Source: Diphasiastrum complanatum (Eukaryota > Streptophyta > Lycopodiopsida > Lycopodiales > Lycopodiaceae). Taken from it: a stretch of DNA of 64,000 nucleotides. A program made the translations under genes and the position numbers. The notes beneath the pieces were generated by a model that had not been told where the DNA came from, did not search any database, and saw nothing but the letters and a program-made list of their open reading frames with translations. Location: the NCBI GenBank assembly GCA_029204225.1, contig CM055111.1, positions 14,877,861 through 14,941,860 on the forward strand. The letters run 5' to 3'. Each line of letters starts with the position of its first letter. Position 1 is the first letter of the stretch. Positions 36,318 to 45,200 of the stretch are shown here, piece after piece.

Positions 36318-37140
36318 GGTACTCGGGCATGGGAGCGGCCCAATAGCCCCGGCTAGCATCACATTCAGTTTTTGGGATTGCGGCGGCCTCTCCACCTCTT
36401 CTACAGCGGCTGATCTTGACACCTATCTGTGTTCGGCTGATTTTCTACTTTTTGCAGAGACGTATGAGTTTTACACACCCTCTTCCGCACATTTCTGGTT
36501 TTCAGTGGATTTATGCTCCACGACCTATGCTACAGGGCAGGATACTTCGGGCCTCTGGTGGAGTTGCATGTTTGTACATGTCGGTGTACACTCCTTCTAT
36601 TCGGTTGGTGTCTCAAGATACTTATGGTCGTTACTTGTGGCTCCAGATTACTGCATCCTTCTTGGGGCTGGACCAGGACTTGTTTGTTGCAGTGTGCTAT
36701 TTTGCTCTCCACACTTCAGTGTTTATGGATTTGGGAGGTGATGCCAGCAGAGTTCTATGCTGACACACTCTCTTCATCCGTTGGATACCTCTTATGCTCG
36801 TACTTCTCAGGACTCATCAGCGACGGTTACGCTTTTTGGGGAACAGCTTATGAGGTTGGCTCAAGCACACGGTCTCATTATCCTTAACAGTCTTCTTCAA
36901 TGGCCATCCTCCTTTGCATATACTTGCCACCCATTTGGTAGCGGTCACAGCTAGTGGACTATTTCATTGCATCTCTTGCTCTATTGCCCCGTCTGGCATC
37001 CGTCACCATCTCTACCCCGGTCCAACTGATCACTCTCTTCTCTACCTCTCCTTCTCCCCAGCGACAAGTCCACCTTCCCTCCTTGTTTTGATCAAACAAG
37101 CATCTCCATCAAACTCCACCCTGAGGCAGGCCTTTACTTA
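36318..37140 (+). pseudogene. LINE ORF2, apurinic-type endonuclease domain, broken
   Basis: ITFSFWDCGGLS (36357-) and FLLFAETYEFYTP start the endonuclease; FAETY stands for the catalytic QET/W motif. A frameshift near 36490 leads to ASGGVACLYMSV, DTYGRYLWLQI and LDQDLFVAVCYF. A second shift near 36755 leads to the SYARTSQ stretch, where copy 1a keeps GDFNARTS, so the catalytic GDFN is lost here. RLAQAHGLIILNSL and TCHPFGSGHS..VDYFIAS end the domain at about 36990-37130. Truncated by copia sequence. Confidence 0.72.
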
Positions 37141-38434
37141 GCATTTGGCTCACACTAACCAACTTCTTGGTAATAGATGGAATAAACAAGACATCCTCCA
37201 AATGAACATTCCTATTTGTAGAGAGAGAAATAGGAATTGTGCCAATCCCTTTGATTGCACACTCACCATCATTGGTCATGTAGATCACCCTCTTGTCATC
37301 TCCATATGCCAACAAAGAAGTGAAGTACTCTTTGTGAAAGGTCATGTGTGAACTTGCTCCACTATCAATCCACCAAGGATCTAGATCTTCATCATTAGCA
37401 AGCATACATGAAGACATCACAAAAGCATCATCATTTGCATCTTGAACATCCAAACCATCCTCATCAAGAGTAAGATTACCTTGCTTGTCTCCTTGATCTC
37501 TCTTCTTCTTGTAGCACTCACTTGCAAAGTGTCCTTTGATGCCACAATAGAAGCACTTGAGCTTTGATCTATCTTTCCTTTTTCCATTTGAAGAAGCCTC
37601 CCCTTGATCTTGCCCTTTAGACCACATACTTTTACTTTTGCCCTTGAATTTGCCCCTGATGAACATAGCCTCCTCTCCAACTTCTTCTTGTCGCACTCAC
37701 TTGAAAAGTGTCCTTTGATGCCACCATAGAAGCACTTGAGCTTTGATCTATCCTTCTTTTTGCCACTTGAAGAAGCATCCACTTGATCTTGCCCTTTAGA
37801 CCACTTACTTTCGGTTTTGCCCTTGAATTTGCCCTTTGTGAACATAGCATCCTCTTGAAGTGTTGATGTAGATCCACCTCTTGCTTGAAGCCTATATTCC
37901 TCATTGATCAAGATCTCTTGAAGATCCGTCAAACTTGGCAAATTCTTTTGAATAGCAATACTTTGAACAATGTCAGCATGAGCATCCAACAAGCCATTAA
38001 GAATTACTTGGATAACCTCTCCTTCCTTAATGCTTTCATCAATGCAAGGCAACTCATCATTCAATGCTTTCATTCTCAAAAAAAAAGTACTTGGACTTTC
38101 TTGATTTGCCTTCTTAGAGTCAACACTCTAGAAGTAGACTTGGATTCATAAAGCTTTTTCAATGGATTCCAAGCTTCAAAGATGATGTGCACTTACCAAC
38201 TTCCTTGAGAAGTTCATTGGTAACATTCATCTTTATCATGTGTAGAGCCTTCTTGGCCCTCTTGTCATACCTCATTTGATCTTGTTGTGTTGCTGGTCTC
38301 TCCTCCAAACCTACAACAATACCCAAAACATCATTCATTTCAAGAAGTGACTCCATCCTCACTTTCCACAATGAATACTTACTTGAGGTAAGTCTATCAT
38401 TGGCTTCCAACATGACTCCAATTAAGGCTGCCAA
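37109..38434 (-). pseudogene. Ty1/copia gag and protease, with duplicated zinc knuckle
   Basis: Minus strand: gag N-terminus MAALIGVMLEANDRLTSSKY (38434-), KYSLWKVRMESLL, then LNDELPCIDESIKEGEVIQV and LLDAHADIVQSI. A CCHC knuckle at about 37735-37695 has its second Cys changed (CFYGGIKGHFSSEC). The same block recurs 179 bp further on with an intact knuckle (CFYCGIKGHFASEC, about 37555-37515), followed by the protease motif WWIDSGASSHM near 37365. 179 is not a multiple of three, so the duplication shifts the frame. Truncated at 37109. Confidence 0.85.
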
Positions 38435-39102
38435 AAAGAAAAATAAGTCTAAGGAAATGCTTTTATTGTGGAATCAAAGGGCATTTTGCAAATGAATGTT
38501 TGAAGAAGCAAAGAGATGAAGGTAGTAAGCAAATCAACTTTACTACTAATGATGAGGATCTAGGTGGTAGTGATTCTCTTTTGATGTGTTCTTCAAGTCC
38601 AATGTCAAATGAAGGTGACAAAGATTCATGGTGGATTGATAGTGGAGCTAGTTCACACATGACTAGTCACAAGGAGTTCTTTACTTCTTTAGTCACTTAT
38701 GATGGAGCCAAGAAAGCAATTCACATGGCCAATGGTGGTGAGTGTGTGATTGGAGGTATTGGTTCAATTCCTATTTGTCTTTCTACTTATAGGAAAGCAA
38801 GACTTGATGGTGTTCTTTACATTCCTTCACTTTCAAAGCATTTGCTAAGTGTTGGTCAAATGCTAGAGAAAAGATACATGGTAAAGTTTGGTGGTGATGC
38901 TTGTTTCATTACAAAGGAAGAAATCTTGATTGCTAGGGGCAATAGACAAGGTAGACTTTTCAAGCCTGATGCTTTTGTTATGGCTAACAAAAAGGATGGA
39001 ATGGAAAAGGAGATTGGTCTCAACTTTCTAAAGTTACCTTTTAGCATCAATAAGATTGGTGGATCTTATGCAAAGTCTAAAAAGCTTCCTTATGCTAGAT
39101 AA
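38430..39102 (+). pseudogene. Ty1/copia gag knuckle and protease, opposite strand
   Basis: Plus strand: CCHC knuckle CFYCGIKGHFANEC at 38456-38497, then a 200-codon frame 38500-39102 with WWIDSGASSHMTSHKEFF (protease), VIGGIGSIPICLST and VLYIPSLSKHLLSVGQMLEK, the usual gag-protease to integrase approach. Related to, but distinct from, the minus-strand copy it meets head to head at about 38432. It ends in a novel tail and stop at 39102. Confidence 0.85.
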
Positions 39103-39104
39103 AG

Positions 39105-39450
39105 GTCAAGATCCAAGCAATCACCAAGATAGTGCACCAATGGATAGTAGAACCCATGAGAACCATGTATAAGCATGAAATGAGATAGAGAAGAGAGAAG
39201 ATGGCTCTCTCCACGAGTTACATCCTTTTATAGCAGGTCCAAACCCTATTTGGCCACTTGGCTTTCCCACCAAAATGCTAACCCTACTAATTTTGGGTCT
39301 AAATTCAAACCCAACTATTCAAACTCGCATTCTAACTTTCCCACACTTTCAAAAAGTGTTTATTCAAATGAAATTTAGACTAACGAACTTTGAAAAGTCA
39401 ATCTCTAAGTCTATTACAAGTTTTGGCCTCAATATGCCAAATATGGAAAT
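39105..39450. other. Likely copia leader or LTR remnant, no gene
   Basis: Contains cctttta-tagcaggtcc-like and repeated cccaac/ttcaaac words. Probably the outer part of the copia insert; no terminus was defined. Confidence 0.3.
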
Positions 39451-39459
39451 ATAGCAAAT

Positions 39460-39780
39460 ATGATGAAACTAGTTGAATCTTTCACAGCCCGCATACACTT
39501 TGTCTCCTATCCTGATGCTCGTTGCTTGGGACTTCTTATTCGTGAGATGCTTACTCTCCGTCAGCCTCATCTGCCTGTACCATATCACCTGGGGTTAGAC
39601 TCCCAGCAGCTGCTTCTCACTGGCTTCTTTCGGACTCGAGTACATGCTGATGACTCTGATGATGAGATTCCTATCCCCATGCCACCGCGGAAAAAGCCCA
39701 GATGTAATTGCCACTTGCATTCAGGGCCCACTGTAGACTCCACTCAGCGGACACTTCACACTTACTTTCGCAAATATGTA
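39460..39780 (+). pseudogene. LINE ORF2 C-terminal tail of copy 2, two PIP-box motifs
   Basis: YPDARCLGLLIREMLTLRQP is the family block before the tail. Then come QLLLTGFF (39607-39630, Q-x-x-L-x-x-F-F), acidic DDSDDEIPIP, basic PPRKKPR, and QRTLHTYF (39745-39768, Q-x-x-L-x-x-Y-F). Both fit the PCNA-interacting (PIP) consensus Qxx[ILM]xx[FY][FY]. The zinc finger that should precede this is lost with the copia insertion. Confidence 0.6.
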
Positions 39781-39981
39781 CTTATTCTCCACCTGGCCCG
39801 GGTTGTGGGCATTGGTACTTTTTCTGTAGTTCTTTTGTTATACCTGGCCCGGGTTGTGGGCTTATTTCACTTCTCCTTTGTTCTACTTTCATTCGTAGCT
39901 AGTTCATAGCATTTTACGGCCACGTCCTCCTATGGATGATGCTCCCACTATTGCTTGTACATATTTTCTTTTTGGTCTTAT

Positions 39982-40013
39982 GCACCCACGAGTGCCCAAA
40001 AGACGTTAATAAA

Positions 40014-40080
<67 letters not shown>
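39982..40080 (+). other. LINE copy 2 3' end: stem-loop, conserved block, (CT)n tail
   Basis: gcacccacgagtgc (stem GCAC/GTGC) at 39982-39995, then aaaagacgttaataaag and CT repeats 40017-40080. LINE copy 3 starts directly at 40081. Confidence 0.75.
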
Positions 40081-40082
<2 letters not shown>

Positions 40083-40800
40083 ACAGGTAGATACACAGAC
40101 ACTCCCAGATTGCAGCGGATATGTCAGCTCTGTTCTCTTCAGGAGGTGGAAGATGAGTTTCATTTCATCTTTCGCTGCCCAGTATACTATGAGATTAGAG
40201 GACGATACCATTGTTTATACCGAGATATTCCCCTCACGTTGAGCTCCTTCCTCGAGTATCCAGACGCTAGATGTGTGGGTCTTCTTTTGAGAGAGATGTA
40301 TATTTTACGAGCTTCACTTCTACCTACGCTCTCAGATATGGATTCCAGTCAGGCTCACATTACTCAGTTCTTCCAGAAGCGAGACAGAGTGGATATTTTG
40401 GTTGCGGATTTTGACGTCCCCGTCCGAAGATCGAAGACACAAAGAGTTTCGGCTCGATCCAGTGCTACTAGATCTTCATACGCCTCCCACCAGCCTACAT
40501 CACGACCCACTACTACCATCACTCATTACTTTCGGCTTGCTCGTAGCTAGTTTCCTCCGCGGAGCAGGTGGTTAAGCTCTTGCTTTGTACCCTCACCAGC
40601 TGGTGGTCAAGCTTGGATACTTTTTCTCTTAGAGACAGAGAGATCGATATTTTAGTTTTAGTTTTACTGTCTTTTCATTGGTAAATAAGTCCTTATGCGG
40701 ACAATGCTTCTCACATTTTGTACTCTCTTTTGTCTTATGTGCCCCTGGGCACCAAAAGACGTTAATAATAATTCTAATTCTAATTCTAATTCTCTCTCTC
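40081..40800 (+). mobile_element. LINE copy 3, 5'-truncated: zinc finger, PIP tail, 3' end
   Basis: Starts in the middle of ORF2 immediately after the CT tail of copy 2. Zinc finger CQLCSLQEVEDEFHFIFRC (40122-40178, C-x2-C-x9-H-x4-C) is the usual LINE ORF2 C-terminal finger. Next come YPDARCVGLLLREM, PIP box QAHITQFF (40350-40373), VPVRRSKTQR and terminal TTTITHYF (40509-40532), with stop TAG at 40548. The 3' stem-loop gtgcccctgggcac at 40739-40752 is followed by aaaagacgttaataataattc and a mixed TAATTC/CT tail to 40800. Confidence 0.8.
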
Positions 40801-41320
40801 TTACTACGAGAGATGCTTACGTTGAGAGCCTCTTTGATACCTTCGGAGGATACTACTGATTATGGCCAGCCTCTTATCACTAGCTTCTTTCAGAAGCGTG
40901 AGCACGATGATCTATCAGATGATGAGGCAGTCATACCGGTGAGGGCGAAGGCCCAGCGCACTCAGCCACCACCTCATGCCCGATCTACACGAGCCTCCAG
41001 AGCTACCAGAGCTCCTCGACACCAGCCACGGATCACAGCTTCTATGGGTATCAGACGTTTTTTCCAAGATTGATATTTTATTCTTCCTTACTTTCTCAGC
41101 AGAGCAGGTAGTTAAGCTCTTGCACATGTACCCACTTTAGAGCTGAAGGTTAAGCTCTTATATGTTTTTTTTTTTTATGACTAGGTTTTTATGTTGTCCC
41201 CGACATGGACAGTGTTCCTACGAGATATGTACTTATTTCTTCTATCTTATGTGCCCTTGGGCACCCAACAGACATTAATATAATTTCTTCTTCTTCTTCT
41301 TCTTCTCTCCCCCCCCCCCC
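40801..41320 (+). mobile_element. LINE copy 4, 5'-truncated: PIP tail and 3' end
   Basis: Starts in the tail of copy 3 with REMLTLRASLIP. PIP box QPLITSFF at 40867-40890, then DDLSDDEAVIPVR, a basic linker, and terminal SMGIRRFF (41041-41064) before TGA at 41071. Stem-loop gtgcccttgggcac at 41251-41264, then cagacattaatataa and a (TTC)n/(C)n tail to 41320. Confidence 0.78.
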
Positions 41321-41324
41321 TTGT

Positions 41325-42055
41325 CATGTTTCAATTACTTCCTAATAACAACTGGTTTTAAAATTGGTAGTGGAAAAAGAGGGACTTACCTTTTCCATTT
41401 ATGTTTTCTAATCATGTCTCTGGTAATACATTTCTAGTGGAAAGTATGCACATGTGTGATCGATCATATAATTCGACATTGAGATGGCTTAGAAATAGTA
41501 TGAAGCTAAGTGAGGCAGTTCAGAAAACCCAGTGAATGGAAAACATGTATTAGGAAATTAAGGGCCACAAAAGCCATTCAGAATGGTTTATATCTAGCTA
41601 AGGATCAAACGTGTCACGAGAAAAGCTCCTAACAAAATTCAGACATAAAAAACAAATACTATGCTTTCCACTCAAGTTAGAATGTTTGGATACTATGCGA
41701 TAACCCTCATTGAAATAGTTGCACAATTATAGACTGTTGCCTTGAGTTAACCAATTGCTTCAGAACTGTTGTGAATAGCAATCCCAAAGAGCTAGCATAA
41801 GTTTTTATTTCTATACTAGCAGATTAGGTTTACAACATTGCTGAATCTCTAAGTTGGTGCCAAACCCCAAAGGCTCGGTTATTTTTCTTGTGCAAAACAA
41901 AGCATTACATTTCACATCCATCTTGTAATCAATTATCCACTTTCAAAAAGTGCACTGGTCGCCAGTTTGAACAGGAATAACATAAGCCAAGAATTGAAAC
42001 CTCTCATTGCAATGAAAACATGTGAAAGCAAAGATAATGCAAATTAGCTTGAATC
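41325..42055. other. 3' region of the DnaJ-X gene (minus strand), no other gene
   Basis: Lies downstream of the stop at 42058 on the minus strand, so it would include the 3' UTR if that exon is terminal. No domain seen. Confidence 0.35.
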
Positions 42056-42057
42056 AA

Positions 42058-42204
42058 CTAGACCTCAGTAAAATCTCCAGAAGTGAAAGGAACTGAGCCA
42101 GGAGGTGAACTTTTGGGGCTCCTCATATTGCGGCCAATGCGACCAAACTTGGAACTATTGTCATGCCTGAGGCTCCTGTCTCGTTGGTAGCGACTCTTAG
42201 AACC
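42058..42204 (-). CDS. DnaJ-X gene terminal exon
   Basis: 147 bp to TAG at 42060-42058; acceptor ..gatagcag. Reads [20 protein letters not shown], a basic Ser/Pro-rich tail, and ends GDFTEV. GSK..Y.R..SLRH following KKLG..Q is the expected continuation of the family. A weak donor (GAG|GTCTAG) at the last codons could allow continuation to the exon at 21808. Confidence 0.82.
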   Translation of the reverse strand, partial: GSKSRYQRDRSLRHDNSSKFGRIGRNMRSPKSSPPGSVPFTSGDFTEV

Positions 42205-45200
42205 CTGCTATCAGAAAGCAATCAATCTGAGGTGCCCTCTTCTACCTTCAACGGCATCTTCGAGCTCAAAGCAATGTTAAAAATTTGTGAGCATTCTTAG
42301 CATTCCAATATATGCCTGAATCTTTTAAACACTCCAAGTCACATTATCCATAAACAAAGAAGTGTCTGGGAACACAATGTGGTACACGTGGCTGTTGACA
42401 TTATAACCATCAAAAATGGCCACTGGAAAATGCAAGCTTGATCCTGATAGAACCAAAATTATTTACAAGAACAAGGCTTATTTTACAAATAAACGTCTTC
42501 AGCAGATTAACTGTTTCCACAGAAAATATAAATACTGTATGCATGATCTTGATGTTTCCATTTATAAATGATGTGAGAATTCAGAGATTTTTGCAGGCTT
42601 TCTTGAGAGTTTTTAAAAGTGCTGGAGGATGCAAAATCCCAAGATGAGTGCATCATCATGTCCTAAGTAAGTTCAAGTTTACCAGGTGGAGATCCTACTA
42701 CTCCATGAATAGCTGGTTGAATTATAATGTGTCAAAATCTTTCTACCTTTCAAGAGTGATTTTCTAGCCATCACCAGCTTGACAAGAGAAGATCAGGGGC
42801 ATAAATGATGCATTTGAATCACTTTGCTCGGTTTAACAAGCTAAATTTATACAGAATTTAATAACCTACTCAAAACCAAATAAACCTTGACTCTACACGA
42901 GGGCATAGAGGAGAGTGATTAGCCTAAAGTGGATTACTACTTTTATTGCTCGAAGACAGCTGTTTTAAAGGAAGATGGACAGGCTGAGTAAGGAACTGTA
43001 TGAGGTGAAATTAAGGAGAAAACTCTTGCAAGTAATCACAGAGAGTTCCTGGACAGCTACAACAACGTGAGAAGGCAAGGCCATCCTTCAGCCATCCCAG
43101 CAAGGAAAAATATTAGGTGAAATGCTTGTGTTTCCAGCCTAATTTTGCAGCATCATTTGCAGATCTGATTCAGCCAATTGGAGAAAGAAAACACTCTTCC
43201 TACTGCAGTGAATTCTCGGCCTTTATTGAAATAGCAAAGCCGCCAGAAAAAGCCAACATTAATCATCTGAATTTGAGAGCTCTCTTGAAAGTTGTTAAGT
43301 ATGAATACTGATCATTTTTTAATCATTGATTGAAAGATCTATGAGGACCAGAATGAACAGTAATAGTGAAATCTTACTATAAGTAATGAAATCCTAGCCA
43401 GTAATTGAGCTTTCAAGCAAGCCATATTGGTCTATTTTATCAATCTTAGAACACATCCATTCTGGGCAATTCATTGGAGACAATCACACCAAGTTCAAGG
43501 TCACTAGCAAGGCTAGAATAAAGGGAAGTACGAATCAAGTCAATGAAAGGATCTTGGAACTTGCTTCGCACATGAGCCAAGTGTTTTGCAGGTGTTTAAA
43601 CTAGTTGTGAATATTTTGTACATGTATTGAGCTTTGTACAAGTTAATTTATACATACACCAGTTGAAAGTTACAGGAAATCACAAATATCTGGAGTTAGT
43701 TCCATTGCATGTAGTGAGATCAGTGTCCCTCATCGTCCATCTATTGCACTGAAGGGACACTGATCAAGTTACTCTCCTACATATTGTCTTTGATGAAAAG
43801 TGCATATCTTGTTAAGAAAAATGCATGAGAGACATGACATCTCTTTGAAATTGTCTACGTAGATCTCACTTTGTCATCAAGAATTTGTACCCACTTATGT
43901 ATCATCATTTGATTTGTTCAGTCATTTGTCATATCATACAATCATGATATCTCTTTGTTTGTGCACATCTTTGTCTGTTGCAGTTAAGAGGGAAGTTCAG
44001 AGCCTGCATGGGTTGTCTAACCAAGTGTGTCAATCATAGCATCATAAAAACACAATAATTTTGTGATTGTGGAAGCAAGCTGGCAACTATTACATTTGGT
44101 TTTACGCAATTGACTTTGAGGATATATATCTTTTACCATTGTCGCTAAATGGTATCCAATCCTAGTGATGGCTCACAAGTAAGGTGGGGAAGTCAATATC
44201 AAAATAGACATAGTTGATGTTGTCAATCGAGGCATAGCTCAGCTGTAAGGTGACGTCTTTTTGTTGTAAGGTGAGGTCCTTCGATTATTCTCTTATCTGA
44301 TGAAAAGTTAGTCGTTGTGGAGTATTCATTGGATGATATGTTTCTAGCTAATGAGATCAAGGAAAGGTTTGAGAGATTACCACAGTTAAGAAACAAATGT
44401 TACTAGCTCTAAAAGACCTTGAAGAAATGATTGCTTCTTTAAATGCTTTTGTATCTTTCGAATTTGTTGATCAAACTGTGGATGAAGATTGTCATTTCGA
44501 GTCCCATGGAGGGTGCCAAAATTTGGATAATAGCAAGGATGAACCTAGAATCAATACCATTAGGAATGCAATTGCATGTGATGTTGCACCTAATCTTGTA
44601 CTTGTAATTGATATCAAATTTGGTACTCTGGATGACATTTCACTTTGTTAGTGGATAAAGGCTGCATAGAAATGGAAATGGACAGGAATACGTGAGTAGC
44701 TCATAGATGCCCGTTCTGAAACAACAGAATGTGTTTCAAAACGGCGTTCCAAATGCATTCCATTTCAGAATGTGACCCAAAAAAAAAAGTTTGGAAATGC
44801 GTTTTCTTAAATAAACACACACACACACATATACAAGACCCTCGAATGGTCCAGTAGCTACCGAATTGTCAAATGTCTACAAGCACTGAAACGGACTATC
44901 AAACAACGAGTTGTCGAGTGATTCAAATTATCGGATTCGAAACTAGGCAGTTGTGAATTGTAAAAAGTCATGATCAGCCGTAGGCAACGTAAGAAGAGTT
45001 AACATGTGGTTAGCTGATAGTTTAATGTAAGCCTCTCTTGTAATGATTAGCTAAACTATCTTTAAATTCCCTTTGGCGGAATATATGTATGAGAACAGAA
45101 ATCAGATAGAGTATAGAAAAACAATGCGAGAAAATAGAAAGAGAGAAAAGAGTAAGAGGAGCGTCAAGCCACTATTGGCATTGCACTACCAACTCACTCT

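Larger units (their letters stand above)
34803..40080 (+). mobile_element. LINE copy 2: ORF1, endonuclease, copia insert, C-terminal tail, (CT)n tail
   Basis: The most complete copy of the family: a 5' leader starting with ccatct repeats (34803-34900), ORF1 at 35353-36309 and the ORF2 endonuclease from about 36318 to 37136. The RT part is lost where copia sequences (about 37109-39450) interrupt. The ORF2 C-terminus resumes at 39467. Its 3' stem-loop is at 39982-39995 and the CT tail runs to 40080. Confidence 0.72.

Noticed and set aside
43718..43765. microRNA precursor
   Set aside because: The stem is only 13 bp, too short for a plant miRNA precursor.
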